Assembly: GCF_014203325.1 (NCBI RefSeq)
Contig: NZ_JACHIV010000001.1
Location: 6,511,501-6,575,500, forward strand
DNA from: Saccharopolyspora gloriosae
GTDB lineage: Bacteria > Actinomycetota > Actinomycetes > Mycobacteriales > Pseudonocardiaceae
Direction of reading: 5' to 3'
DNA length: 64,000 nt
Each line of letters opens with the position of its first letter. Position 1 is the first letter of the stretch. Below the pieces are notes generated by a model that was given only the letters and a program-made list of their open reading frames with translations, did not search any database and had not been told where the DNA came from. A program made the position numbers and the translations under genes. Positions 53,787-62,590 of the stretch are shown one piece after another.

Positions 53787-55064
53787 TCACCGCTCCAGGA
53801 TCGCAGTGACCCCCTGCCCGCCTGCTGCGCAGACGGAGATCAGCCCACGACCGGAACCGCGTTCGGACAGCAGTTTCGACAGGGTCGCCACGATCCGTCC
53901 GCCGGTGGCGGCGAACGGGTGCCCGGCGGCCAGCGAGGAGCCGTTGACGTTCAGCTTCGCCGGGTCGATCTCGCCGAGCGGCGCGTCGAGGCCGAGCCGG
54001 TCCTTGCAGAAGTCGGGGTCCTGCCAGGACTTCAGCGTCGCCAGCACCTGCGAGGCGAACGCTTCGTGGATCTCGTAGAAGTCGAAGTCGCCGAGTCCGA
54101 TCCCGGCCCGCTCCAGCAGCTTCGGCACCGCGTACGCCGGTGCCATCAGCAGGCCTTCGTCGCCGCTGACGTGGTCGACGGCGGCGGGCACGATGTCGCT
54201 GAGGTACGCGAGCACGGGCAGCTTGTGCGCTTTCGCCCATTCTTCGCTGGCCAGCAGCACCGTGGAGGCGCCGTCGCTGAGCGGCGTCGAGTTGCCCGCC
54301 GTCATCGTCGCGCCGTCGCCCTTGCCGAACACGGGCTTGAGCTTGGCGAGCTTTTCGGCGGTGCTGTCGGGGCGCAGGTTCTGGTCCCGCGTCTGGCCTT
54401 GGAACGGGGTGATCAGGTCGTCGAAGAAGCCGCGGTCGTAGGCGGCGGCGAGGCGCTGGTGGCTGCGGGCGGCGAGTTCGTCCTGGTCTTCGCGGCCGAC
54501 CTGCCAGTCCAGCGCGGTGCGGGCGGCGTGCTCGCCCATCGACAGGCCGGTGCGCGGTTCGGAGTTCTCCGGGATGTCGGGCACGACGTGCTGGGGCCGG
54601 ACGCCGGTGAGCGCTTTGACCTTGCCGCCGGTGGTCTTGGCGTGGTTGGCGGCGAGCAGCACCCGGCGCAGGTCGTCGTTGACGGCGATCGGCGCGTCGC
54701 TGGCGCTGTCGACGCCGCCGGCGATGCCCGAGTCGAGCTGTCCGAGCGCGATCTTGTTCGCGACGGAGGTCACGGCTTCGAGGCCGGTCGCGCAGGCCAT
54801 CTGCACGTCGTGGGCGGGGGTGCGCGGGTCCAGGCCGGAGCCGAGCACGGTTTCCCGCGCCAGGTTGAAGTCGCGGCTGTGCTTGAGGACCGCGCCCGCG
54901 ACGAACTCGCCGACGAGTTCGCCTTGGAGGCCGAAGCGGGCGATCAGCCCGTCCAGCGCGGCGGTGAGCATGTCCTGGTTGGACGCCTGCGTGTAGGGGC
55001 CGCCGGATCGGGTGAAGGGGATCCGGTTGCCGCCGACGATCGCGACGCGTCGAGTGGTGGGCAT
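53787..55064 (-). CDS. fadA2: Acetyl-CoA acetyltransferase / thiolase, FadA2-like
   Basis: 425 aa from ATG 55064 with AAGGAG seven bases upstream. Thiolase: nucleophile Cys in VQMACATGLEA, then MGEHAARTALDWQVGREDQD, NSTPLSDGAS, YEIHEAFASQVLATL with the catalytic His, VNGSSLAAGHPFAATGGR and the second Cys in ISVCAAGGQG. Order and orientation (divergent from fabG4) match Rv0243-Rv0242c in Mycobacterium. Cleaves or condenses 3-ketoacyl-CoA. An operator-like palindrome at 55235-55258 lies between it and fabG4. Confidence 0.95.
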   Translation of the reverse strand: MPTTRRVAIVGGNRIPFTRSGGPYTQASNQDMLTAALDGLIARFGLQGELVGEFVAGAVLKHSRDFNLARETVLGSGLDPRTPAHDVQMACATGLEAVTSVANKIALGQLDSGIAGGVDSASDAPIAVNDDLRRVLLAANHAKTTGGKVKALTGVRPQHVVPDIPENSEPRTGLSMGEHAARTALDWQVGREDQDELAARSHQRLAAAYDRGFFDDLITPFQGQTRDQNLRPDSTAEKLAKLKPVFGKGDGATMTAGNSTPLSDGASTVLLASEEWAKAHKLPVLAYLSDIVPAAVDHVSGDEGLLMAPAYAVPKLLERAGIGLGDFDFYEIHEAFASQVLATLKSWQDPDFCKDRLGLDAPLGEIDPAKLNVNGSSLAAGHPFAATGGRIVATLSKLLSERGSGRGLISVCAAGGQGVTAILER

Positions 55065-55234
55065 GCGGGACTCCTTCGAGACGGGACCGGTGGTCCGTGT
55101 GGTCGTGACTGCGGGCGGGCCGTGACCGCTGCCGGGTGCCGGCGGCGGTCGGTTTTCCGCCGGGGTGGCCGGGCGCCGGATCGGCCGGGGCGGGCCGATC
55201 GTGCCGGGGCTCTGGTGCCGACCCCTCGGACCCT

Positions 55235-55258
55235 CTAACCTACCCGTGGGTAGGTTAG
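55235..55258. promoter_or_regulatory. Perfect palindromic operator between thiolase and fabG4
   Basis: CTAACCTACCC-GT-GGGTAGGTTAG: 11-bp arms around a 2-bp centre. Its core CCTACCCGTGGGTAGG (55239-55254) fits the motif also found before fadE5 and the TetR/SCP2 pair. Confidence 0.75.
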
Positions 55259-55347
55259 ACGTCGAGTCCGCTGCCCGCGCGTCCGCCGTGCTTCGGCGAG
55301 CGGGCCCTGCCAAGTTCACCCGACCACCCGCCTCCACGGGAGCACGC

Positions 55348-56685
55348 ATGTCCGACCGGTACCAGCAGTTCACCTCGACCGGATTCGGTCGATCGCTCGC
55401 CCAGCGCCTCGGCCTGCCTACCCCCACGCCGCTGCGCCGCTACCAGCCCGGTGACCCGGTGGTGAACGGCCCGGTGCTCACCGGCGCCGCCGACGGCTCG
55501 CGGCTCGGCGACGCGATCGCGGCGACGTTGCGCGCCGTCGACGCCGAGGTCCGCACCGAATCCGCCGAGGACGCCCGCTACGCCGCGCTGGTCTTCGACG
55601 CCACCGGCATCACCTCCAGCGACCAGCTCAACCAGCTGCGCGCCTTCTTCGGGCCGGTGATCCGCCAGGTCGGCACCTGCGGCCGGGTGATCGTGCTGGG
55701 CACCCCGCCGGAGGAGACCACCGACGCGCGCGAGCGCGTCGCGCAGCGGGCGCTGGAAGGCTTCGTGCGCACCGTCGGCAAGGAGCTCAAGCGCGGCGCC
55801 ACCGCTCAGCTCGTGTACGCCTCCGAAGGCGCCGAGCAGTCCCTCGACTCGACGCTGAGCTTCCTGCTCTCGGCGAAGTCCGCGTTCGTCTCCGCCCAGG
55901 TCGTGCGGGTCGGCCGCGCCGAGGCGCCGCAGGTCGACCGGGAGAAGCCGCTCAAGGACAAGGTCGCGCTGGTCACCGGTGCCTCCCGGGGCATCGGCGA
56001 GTCGATCGCGGAGACCCTCGCCCGCGACGGCGCGCACGTCGTCTGCCTGGACATCCCGGCGCAGGGCGACGACCTCACGAAGGTCGCCAACCGCATCGGC
56101 GGCTCCGCGCTGCAGCTCGACATCACCGCGGAGGACGCGCCGCAGCGCATCGTCGAGCACTTCGCCGAGCGCCACGACGGGCTCGACGTCGTCGTGCACA
56201 ACGCGGGCATCACCAGGGACAAGACGCTCGGGCGGATGGACGACGGGCGCTGGGACTCGGTGCTGGCGGTGAACCTCACCGCGCAGGAGCGCATCAACGA
56301 GGCGCTGCTCGCGGACGGCTCGCCGCTGCGCGACGGCGGCAGGCTCATCGGCGTCGCCTCGATCAGCGGCATCGCGGGCAACGTGGGGCAGGCCAACTAC
56401 GCGGCCTCCAAGGCGGGCGTGATCGGCCTGGTGCAGGCGCTGGCGCCGGTCGCGGCCCGGCGCGGCGCCACCATCAACGCCGTCGCGCCCGGCTTCATCG
56501 AGACGAAGATGACCGCGGCCGTGCCGCTGTTCATCCGCGAAGCGGGCCGCCGGATGAGCAGCCTCTCGCAGGGCGGCCGGCCGGTCGACGTCGCCGAGAC
56601 CATCGCCTGGTACGCCAACCCGGCCTCCTCCGGGGTCAACGGCAACGTCGTGCGGGTCTGCGGCCAGAGCCTGCTGGGGGCGTGA
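55348..56685 (+). CDS. fabG4: High-molecular-weight 3-oxoacyl reductase, FabG4-like
   Basis: 445 aa, ATG 55348 with GGGAG six bases upstream. Mycobacterial FabG4 has 454 aa. The N-terminal ~190 residues form a flavodoxin-like domain without obvious catalytic motifs (FTSTGFGRSLAQRLGLP opening). The C-terminal SDR has ALVTGASRGIGESIAETL, CLDIPAQ after strand 2 (Asp, hence NADH), VVHNAGITRDKTLGRMDD, VASISGIAGNVGQANYAASK and VAPGFIETKMT. It reduces long 3-oxoacyl-CoA. Stop overlaps the start of the hydratase gene (TGATG), so the two are one unit. Confidence 0.95.
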   Translation: MSDRYQQFTSTGFGRSLAQRLGLPTPTPLRRYQPGDPVVNGPVLTGAADGSRLGDAIAATLRAVDAEVRTESAEDARYAALVFDATGITSSDQLNQLRAFFGPVIRQVGTCGRVIVLGTPPEETTDARERVAQRALEGFVRTVGKELKRGATAQLVYASEGAEQSLDSTLSFLLSAKSAFVSAQVVRVGRAEAPQVDREKPLKDKVALVTGASRGIGESIAETLARDGAHVVCLDIPAQGDDLTKVANRIGGSALQLDITAEDAPQRIVEHFAERHDGLDVVVHNAGITRDKTLGRMDDGRWDSVLAVNLTAQERINEALLADGSPLRDGGRLIGVASISGIAGNVGQANYAASKAGVIGLVQALAPVAARRGATINAVAPGFIETKMTAAVPLFIREAGRRMSSLSQGGRPVDVAETIAWYANPASSGVNGNVVRVCGQSLLGA

Positions 56686-57527
56686 TGAGCACCGAAGTCG
56701 ACGCGGCGCCGAACCTCTCCGCGCTCTACGCGAAGGCCGCCGTCACCGGTCCGATCCGGCGCGGCGGCGAGCTGCCCGCCACCGAGTACGTCCGGCGCGA
56801 CATCACGATCGACCACGCGCACCTCGCCGAGTACGACCGGGTCTGCGGCTTCGGGCTGCGCGACGTGCTGCCCGCGACCTATCCGCACGTGCTCTCGTTC
56901 GGGCTGTCCGTGCGGCTGATGACGGATCCAGGCTTCCCGTTCCCGCTGGTCGGACTGGTGCACGTGGCCAACAGCATCACCGTGCACCGGCCGGTGCTGG
57001 TGACCGACGTGCTCACCCAGCGGGTCCGGGTGGCGAACCTGCGCCCGCACCCCAAGGGCAGGCAGCTCGACGTGATCACCGAGACCAGCGTCGAGGACGA
57101 GGTGGTGTGGCGGGAGACGAGCACCTACCTGCGCCGCGGCAGGTCCGACGATTCCGCGCCGCGCGCCGACCGGGTCGCGGAGATCGAGCCCGGCTCCCCC
57201 ACCGCGTTCTGGCAGGTGCCCGCCGACCAGGGGCGTCGCTACGCGGCGGTGTCCGGGGACCGCAACCCGATCCACCTGCGGGCGCTGACGGCGAAGGCGT
57301 TCGGCTTCCCGCGCGCCATCGCGCACGGCATGTGGACGAAGGCGCGGGCGCTGGCCGCGCTGGAGGGAAGGCTGCCGGAGTCGTACACGGTGGACGTCGA
57401 CTTCGTGAAGCCGCTGCTGCTGCCTTCGAAGGTGGAGTTCACCGCGATCGGGGACCCGGGCGACGGCGCCACGTTCGCCGTGCACTCCCGGTCCGGCAAG
57501 CCGCACCTGTTGGGACGGGTGCACTGA
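56685..57527 (+). CDS. htdX: MaoC-type 3-hydroxyacyl dehydratase, HtdX-like
   Basis: 280 aa from ATG 56685 (GTG 56682 also in frame). Double hot-dog fold; the hydratase-2 motif YAAVSGDRNPIHL near residue 186-198 holds the catalytic Asp and His, followed by GFPRAIAHGMWTKARALAAL. The length equals mycobacterial HtdX (280), and the overlap with fabG4 repeats the Rv0242c-Rv0241c arrangement. Works on 3-hydroxyacyl-CoA or -ACP between the reductase and an enoyl reductase. Confidence 0.95.
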   Translation: MSTEVDAAPNLSALYAKAAVTGPIRRGGELPATEYVRRDITIDHAHLAEYDRVCGFGLRDVLPATYPHVLSFGLSVRLMTDPGFPFPLVGLVHVANSITVHRPVLVTDVLTQRVRVANLRPHPKGRQLDVITETSVEDEVVWRETSTYLRRGRSDDSAPRADRVAEIEPGSPTAFWQVPADQGRRYAAVSGDRNPIHLRALTAKAFGFPRAIAHGMWTKARALAALEGRLPESYTVDVDFVKPLLLPSKVEFTAIGDPGDGATFAVHSRSGKPHLLGRVH

Positions 57528-57547
57528 CCTGCGGGAAGGCGGGGAAA

Positions 57548-57567
57548 GGTCCGCTGCGGAGCGGACC
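57548..57567. terminator. Short hairpin terminator after htdX-like gene
   Basis: Perfect 8-bp stem GGTCCGCT / AGCGGACC with GCGG loop, between convergent htdX-like and TetR genes. Confidence 0.6.
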
Positions 57568-57636
57568 TGGATGAGGGAGGGCGGGGGCGGTCGAGTCGCG
57601 GGGGTCAGGTAAGCGACTCGGCCGTTCCCGCCCAGC

Positions 57637-58326
57637 TCAGTCCTCGTTCGCCGGGGCTTCGGAGCTCGCCGGGGCCCAGGAACGGCCTTCGACGAGGTCG
57701 CCGAAGCCCATCCAGGCGAGGTTCATCAGGCGCATCGCCAGCCCGTCCGCGGTGTGCTCGGGATGTTCGATCCACCAGTCCAGCAGCGATTCGCCCGCGC
57801 CGACGAGCGCCGCCGCGAACGGTTCCATCTGCTGGACCTGCATCGGCCGGACCGCGTTCTCGGTGGCGCGGGCCAGCAGCGTCGCGATGAGGACCACCGC
57901 CCGTTCCCGCCACTGCCCGAACTCGGTGGCGAACGGCTCGCCACCGGCGGCGGCCTGCCGGTGCACCAGCGTCCAGCTGGCGCGGTTGCGCTGCACGTAG
58001 TCGAAGAACACCCGCAGCCCGCGCCACAGCTGCTCGTCGGGCGTCACCTCGGGGTCGACGGCGGTCCCGATGGCTTCGATGAGCCGGTTGGCCTCGCGTT
58101 GGATGCACGCCACGAACAGCTCTTCCTTGGAGCCGAGGTAGGCGTAGATCATGGGCTTGGAGATGCCGGCGACTTCGGAGATCTCGTCCATCGACGCGAG
58201 GTGGAAGCCGCGGGCGGCGTAGACCTCGACGGCCGCGTCGAGGATCTGGCGTTCCCGCACCGAGCGCGGCAGCCGCCTGCTGCGGGGGCGCGGGTTCTCC
58301 TCGTGATCGTCCGGGTCGGACTGCAT
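57637..58326 (-). CDS. TetR-family repressor, probable lipid regulator
   Basis: 229 aa, ATG 58326 with AGGAGG upstream. N-terminal HTH (RERQILDAAVEVYAARGFHL, ISEVAGISKPMIYAYLGSKE) and an all-helical ligand domain with Trp/Met-rich segments. It is divergent from the SCP2 gene; two adjacent 16-bp motifs (58460-58491) lie between them, and the same motif occurs before fabG4/thiolase and fadE5. Acyl-CoA-type ligand sensing is therefore likely, by inference from context. Confidence 0.92.
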   Translation of the reverse strand: MQSDPDDHEENPRPRSRRLPRSVRERQILDAAVEVYAARGFHLASMDEISEVAGISKPMIYAYLGSKEELFVACIQREANRLIEAIGTAVDPEVTPDEQLWRGLRVFFDYVQRNRASWTLVHRQAAAGGEPFATEFGQWRERAVVLIATLLARATENAVRPMQVQQMEPFAAALVGAGESLLDWWIEHPEHTADGLAMRLMNLAWMGFGDLVEGRSWAPASSEAPANED

Positions 58327-58459
58327 CCCACCTCCTGTTTCCCTGGCCGGGGCGCTCGTCGGCCGGTCTGCCGATCGGGTGTCGTAGCGTCGTTCGGCCG
58401 GTTCGGATCTGCGGGAAAGGCTAGAGCAGAACGATCAGCGGCATGCCTTGCCCGCCTAA

Positions 58460-58491
58460 CCTACTGACGCGTAGTCTTACCGGCCAGTAGG
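58460..58491. promoter_or_regulatory. Tandem operator-like sites between TetR and SCP2 genes
   Basis: CCTACTGACGCGTAGT (58460-58475) abuts CTTACCGGCCAGTAGG (58476-58491). Together they also form an inverted repeat ACCTACTG-N18-CAGTAGGT. The second ends five bases before the SCP2 ribosome site (GGAGG), so binding should block that promoter or transcript. Confidence 0.65.
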
Positions 58492-58505
58492 TAAATGGAG
58501 GTCAC

Positions 58506-59057
58506 ATGTCCCAGACGGATCCGATCAGCGCGCTCGCCGAAGCGGACCCCAAGAAGATCGGCGAGGAGGAGTTCGTCGCGCTGCTCGAAGCGGCATCGAC
58601 CCAGGCCTCCAATGGCACCGCAGACCTCAGCGCCCTGCGCCCCGAGCAGTTCGCCAAGCTGATCTCCCGCGCGTCCGCGAAGCAGGTCGAAGCGGTCATG
58701 GCCCGCCCCGAACTGCGCGTGCAGGTGCTCGACGAGGTCTTCCGCCGGATGAGCGAGCACTTCAAATCGGACAAGGCCCGCTCCACCGAGGCCGTCGTGC
58801 GCTGGCGCATCGGCACCGACGAGCAGGACACCGTGCGCTACGAATCCGTGCTCTCCGGCGGTACCTGCACGGTGAACAAGGAGCCGCAGCACGACGACCC
58901 GCGCGTCACCATCATGATCACTCCGGTGGAATTCCTCAAGCTGGTCTCCGGCAACGCCTCGGCCCCGGTGCAGTTCATGAGCGGGAAGCTGAAGGTCGCC
59001 GGCGACGTCGGATTCGCCGCGGGACTCACCAAGCTCTTCCAGATCCCCAAGGCCTGA
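58506..59057 (+). CDS. SCP2 sterol/lipid-transfer domain protein
   Basis: 183 aa. ATG 58506 with GGAGG four bases upstream. An N-terminal helical part with KKIGEEEFVALLEAA is followed by an SCP2-type domain (AVVRWRIG..., GTCTVNKEP, PRVTIMITPVEFLKLVSGNA, FMSGKLKVAGDVGFAAGL) ending at the hydrophobic tunnel tip. It binds fatty-acyl or sterol ligands and probably delivers them to nearby acyl-CoA enzymes. Followed 161 bp later by an acyl-CoA dehydrogenase in the same direction. Confidence 0.93.
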   Translation: MSQTDPISALAEADPKKIGEEEFVALLEAASTQASNGTADLSALRPEQFAKLISRASAKQVEAVMARPELRVQVLDEVFRRMSEHFKSDKARSTEAVVRWRIGTDEQDTVRYESVLSGGTCTVNKEPQHDDPRVTIMITPVEFLKLVSGNASAPVQFMSGKLKVAGDVGFAAGLTKLFQIPKA

Positions 59058-59218
59058 TCCGCCCCCACGGCTGAGAACCCGCGGCGGCCCGCGGTCGTTG
59101 CTCCGCCGGGAGGGGACAACCGGAATCGCCGCCGCGCCCGCCCCGTCGACCGCCAGGGTCGAGGTCGCGCACCCTCCACCACCGCGTCACGCACTCCGCC
59201 ACGAACTGAAGGATTTTG

Positions 59219-60433
59219 ATGAGCTTCTCCCTGGAACTGAGCGAAGAACACACCGACCTGCGCGATTGGGTGCACGGATTCGCTGAGAAGGTCATCCGCC
59301 CGGCCGCGGCGGAGTGGGACGAGCGGGAGGAGACTCCCTGGCCGATCATCCAGGAGGCCGCCAAGGTCGGCCTCTACGGCTTCGAGACCATCGCGACCTT
59401 CTGGGCCGACGACACGGGCCTGTCGCTGCCCATCGCCAACGAAGAGCTGTTCTGGGGCGACGGCGGCATCGGCATGGCGATCTTCGGCACGACGCTGGCC
59501 GTCGCGGGCATCTTCGCCGCGGGCACCCCGGACCAGATGGCCGAGTGGGTGCCGCAGTGCTACGGCGACGAGGACGACCCGAAGGTCGGCGCGTTCTGCT
59601 CCTCGGAGCCGGCCGCGGGCTCGGACGTCTCGGCGATGCGCACCCGCGCCGTCTACGACGAGGCCAAGGACGAATGGGTACTCAACGGCCAGAAGGCCTG
59701 GGCCACCAACGGCGGCATCGCCAACGTGCACGTCGTGCAGGCCGTCGTCGACTCCTCGCTCGGTTCGCGCGGGCAGGCCGCGTTCATCATCCCGCCCGGC
59801 ACCAAGGGCCTGGAAGCTCCCAGCAAGATCAAGAAGCACGGGCTGCGCGCCTCGCACACCGCCGACGTGTTCCTCGACGACGTGCGGGTGCCCGGCAGCT
59901 GCCTGCTCGGCGGCAAGGACAAGCTGGACGAGAAGCTCGCCCGCGCCCGCGAAGGCGGCGGGAAGGGCGGCGGCCAGGCCGCGATGAAGACCTTCGAGCT
60001 GTCGCGGCCCACCGTCGGCGCCCAGGCGCTCGGCATCGCGCGCGCCTCCTACGAGCACGCGCTGGAGTACGCAAAGGAGCGCGAGACCTTCGGCAGGCCG
60101 ATCATCGACAACCAGTCGATCGCCTTCACCCTCGCCGACATGCGCATGGAGATCGACGCGGCGCGGCTGCTGGTGTGGCGCGCGGCGTGGATGGGCCGCA
60201 ACGACGTGCCGTTCACCGCGGGCGAGGGCTCGATGTCGAAGCTCAAGGCCGGCCGGGTCGCGACCTGGGCGACCGAGCGCGCCATCCAGATCCTCGGCGG
60301 CAACGGCTACACGCGGGAGTTCCCCGTCGAGCGCCTGCACCGCGACGCGAAGATCTACGACATCTTCGAGGGCACCGAGCAGATCCAGCAGCTCGTCGTC
60401 GCCCGCAACATCTCCGGCCGCCACATCCGATGA
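59219..60433 (+). CDS. Acyl-CoA dehydrogenase
   Basis: 404 aa from ATG 59219 with GAAGGA five bases upstream. Standard-length ACAD: FCSSEPAAGSDVSAMRT, GQKAWATNGGIANVHVV, KKHGLRASHTADVFLDDVRV, ERETFGRPIIDNQSIAFTLA, RAIQILGGNGYTREFPVERL, and the catalytic Glu in IFEGTEQIQQ. An unusual Gly/Lys insert (REGGGKGGGQAAMKTF) follows the loop of the substrate cavity and hints at a special acyl group. Oxidises acyl-CoA to enoyl-CoA, donating electrons to ETF. Confidence 0.94.
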   Translation: MSFSLELSEEHTDLRDWVHGFAEKVIRPAAAEWDEREETPWPIIQEAAKVGLYGFETIATFWADDTGLSLPIANEELFWGDGGIGMAIFGTTLAVAGIFAAGTPDQMAEWVPQCYGDEDDPKVGAFCSSEPAAGSDVSAMRTRAVYDEAKDEWVLNGQKAWATNGGIANVHVVQAVVDSSLGSRGQAAFIIPPGTKGLEAPSKIKKHGLRASHTADVFLDDVRVPGSCLLGGKDKLDEKLARAREGGGKGGGQAAMKTFELSRPTVGAQALGIARASYEHALEYAKERETFGRPIIDNQSIAFTLADMRMEIDAARLLVWRAAWMGRNDVPFTAGEGSMSKLKAGRVATWATERAIQILGGNGYTREFPVERLHRDAKIYDIFEGTEQIQQLVVARNISGRHIR

Positions 60434-60458
60434 GCCGGTAGGCCGGTCTCCGGTGCGA

Positions 60459-60489
60459 AAGCCCCTGACGTCGTGGACGTCAGGGGCTT
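60459..60489. terminator. Bidirectional hairpin terminator
   Basis: Perfect 14-bp stem AAGCCCCTGACGTC / GACGTCAGGGGCTT around GTG, between the convergent dehydrogenase and antitoxin genes. Confidence 0.88.
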
Positions 60490-60506
60490 CCCGCCGTCGT
60501 GACCGG

Positions 60507-61592
60507 TCAGTCGTTCCACCGGGCGAGCACGTTCTTGACCCGCGGGACCGCGGCGTTGAAGTGGCTCCACGGGATCACTCCCGCGTGCTGCAATTTCCCC
60601 ACGAGCACCGCCGGGTGGACTCCGAGCCGAGCTGCTTCCGCCTCGACCGCGGCCTTCGAAATCCGGCCCGTCGTAGCGAACCGCCCGGGGATCGCCCAGT
60701 CGGCGGCGACCGAATCCGCGTCGCGCTCCTGTTCGGTGTCGGCGGCGGTGCCCAAGTCCACGTCGATGGTGTAACCGCTGGTCACGTGCCCCAGGTGTAC
60801 GTGCGCGATCTCGTGCAGAACGGTGAACAGGACACCGTCGAACCTGCCGCCGCGTCCGGAGATGCCGATCACCGGGCCCCGGTCGTCGCAGAAGGCGACA
60901 CCGTCCATCTTGCCGCCTCGGAACGAATCGACGTGGACCAGGCGAACGCCGACCTCGGCGAGCAGCGCGGGAAGCGTCGACAGCGCGGCCGGTGTGATCA
61001 CGGTTCGCGTCAGGTGGCGGCCCAGCGCCGCCAGCCCGTCCGGGGCGAACGGTTCGACCGGCCGATCGCGCGCCACCGCGCGAACGCAGCCCACCCAGCT
61101 CAGTTGCGCGGGTGAGAGGGCTTCCGCTTCTTCCACGCGCCGCGCGGCGACCGCGAAGGTCGGCGTCTCCTCCGGCGAGCTGATCCCGAGGAGGGCGCAC
61201 ACGGCGTCCTCCTGGGCGTCGATGTCGTCGCCCTCCGGTGCGAAACCTCGCTTGCGCAGTTCCGTCAACGGGGCGATACGGCGAAGCCTCGCGCGGCGTG
61301 CGACCTCGCTCAGCCGATCCGCGAGGGGCTCTCGCCGGAGCTTCCACAGCCGGTAGGTGTCCTGGAGGCCGAGCCAGGTCTCCGGTGTGGTGTCGGTCGC
61401 CGCGGCGATCTCGGTGGCGGTTTCCGGAGTGATCTCCTTGTGGTTGTTGAGGATCTGGGACACCACCTGTGGGGGGCGACCCAGGATCTCGGCGAACTCG
61501 GCGCCGGTCAGCCCGCGCGCGTCGAGCTCGTCGCGCAGGTACTCGCCGACCGGGAACGCCTCGGCCGGCCGCGACGCATCGATGATCTCCAT
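60507..61592 (-). CDS. HigA-type antitoxin fused to an ImmA/IrrE metallopeptidase domain
   Basis: 361 aa. Residues 1-75 are a HigA/VapI-like HTH (FPVGEYLRDELDARGLTGAE, LGRPPQVVSQILNNHKEITP). Residues ~190-361 are an ImmA/IrrE domain with HEIAH (H260, E261, H264) and the downstream Glu-containing segment TEQERDADSVAADWAIPG. Located 11 bp behind a HigB-like toxin gene. The protein would repress the operon and neutralise the toxin; the protease part could act on the antitoxin itself or on another repressor after stress. That coupling is inference. Confidence 0.9.
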   Translation of the reverse strand: MEIIDASRPAEAFPVGEYLRDELDARGLTGAEFAEILGRPPQVVSQILNNHKEITPETATEIAAATDTTPETWLGLQDTYRLWKLRREPLADRLSEVARRARLRRIAPLTELRKRGFAPEGDDIDAQEDAVCALLGISSPEETPTFAVAARRVEEAEALSPAQLSWVGCVRAVARDRPVEPFAPDGLAALGRHLTRTVITPAALSTLPALLAEVGVRLVHVDSFRGGKMDGVAFCDDRGPVIGISGRGGRFDGVLFTVLHEIAHVHLGHVTSGYTIDVDLGTAADTEQERDADSVAADWAIPGRFATTGRISKAAVEAEAARLGVHPAVLVGKLQHAGVIPWSHFNAAVPRVKNVLARWND

Positions 61593-61603
61593 GCCGCCTC
61601 CTC

Positions 61604-61903
61604 TCAGTGGTAGTCCACGACTTCGACGACCACGACGAGCTTCCCGTCAGCGTCGGTGTCGAAGAGCAGGATGAGCCGCCACTGATCCGTCAGCCGGATC
61701 GAGTGCTGACCGGACCGGTCCCCCTTGAGCTTCTCGAGCCGCAAAGCCTTGTGCCGTCGCAGTTCCAGCTCGGTCGGCACCGCCGCCAGCAGTCCGACCT
61801 TCTTGCGGAACGCGCGGATGAGTTCCGGGCCGAACCGGGGTGCGCGGAAGTCGTGATCCACGTAGAGGCGACGCAGGTCGTCGTCCTTGAACACAAGCCG
61901 CAA
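61604..61903 (-). CDS. HigB/RelE-family toxin
   Basis: 99 aa. Compact RelE-like fold: FKDDDLRRLYVDHDFRAPRF, FRKKVGLLAAVPTELELRRH, ALRLEKLKGDRSGQHSIRLT, DQWRLILLFDT and VVEVVDYH. The basic residues (R of QHSIRLTDQWR and a terminal His) match the mRNA-interferase site of HigB. Toxin-first order with its antitoxin 11 bp downstream is typical for higBA. The start at 61903 lacks a clear ribosome site. Confidence 0.92.
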   Translation of the reverse strand: MRLVFKDDDLRRLYVDHDFRAPRFGPELIRAFRKKVGLLAAVPTELELRRHKALRLEKLKGDRSGQHSIRLTDQWRLILLFDTDADGKLVVVVEVVDYH

Positions 61904-62059
61904 CCATGCGCTCCTCCCTTCACCCTAGGGGTGATACGAGACTACCTCGAATTGGGCGGGAGCTTAGGTCGATCGCGAGCCGATGTGGGCTTCCGCTGCC
62001 GAAGGCGACCCGAACGATGAGTCGGGTGACTTCTGATCAAGCCCGGGGCTCGGATCGGG

Positions 62060-62590
62060 TCAGGGCTGCGGGGCCGGGTTGATGTTGGTGATGGTGACCG
62101 GGCCGGGGACCGTCGCGCCGTTCCACGGGAGGGTCACGGCGTAGGGGGCGACCGGGCCGGGGAACGAGATCTCGACGCCGCCGGGGGTCGCGCCGGGGAT
62201 GCTGTTGCCGGTGTTCGGGTCGGTCACCGGGTAGCTGAACGCGGCGGTGGCGGGGTGGTCCTCGTCGATGCGGACGTCCTCGGCGCCGCCGCTCGGGCGC
62301 GTGGTGGGGATGTGGGCGGAATTGCCCTGCACGTCCAGGAATTCGAGGCCGGGGGCGCCGCCGAGCAGGCAGCTCGCGCCGGGCTTCGCGGTGAACCGGA
62401 CGTCGCCGCCCTCGTGCATCATCGCGTGGTCGAGCGGGCCGATGGTGACGTCGACCTGCTCCGGCGTGCAGTACTCGTCGTAGTTCGGGTGGTCGCTCGG
62501 CATGGCCTGGGCGGTGCCCGCGAACGAGACCGCGGCGAGCAGGGCGGATCCGGCGATGGCGGCGATCTTGGCGCGCTGGGTGCGGAACAT
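62060..62590 (-). CDS. Secreted DUF4232-like protein
   Basis: 176 aa from ATG 62590 (GGGGAG nine bases upstream; ATG 62599 has it immediately adjacent). Signal peptide ~1-27 (AAIAGSALLAAVSFAGTAQA). The mature part opens with CTPEQVDVTIGPLDHAMMHE and GGDVRFTAKPGASCLLGGAP, the two-Cys beta-sandwich pattern of DUF4232, then FSYPVTDPNTG and a Pro/Gly-rich end. Extracellular, function unknown. Confidence 0.85.
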   Translation of the reverse strand: MFRTQRAKIAAIAGSALLAAVSFAGTAQAMPSDHPNYDEYCTPEQVDVTIGPLDHAMMHEGGDVRFTAKPGASCLLGGAPGLEFLDVQGNSAHIPTTRPSGGAEDVRIDEDHPATAAFSYPVTDPNTGNSIPGATPGGVEISFPGPVAPYAVTLPWNGATVPGPVTITNINPAPQP

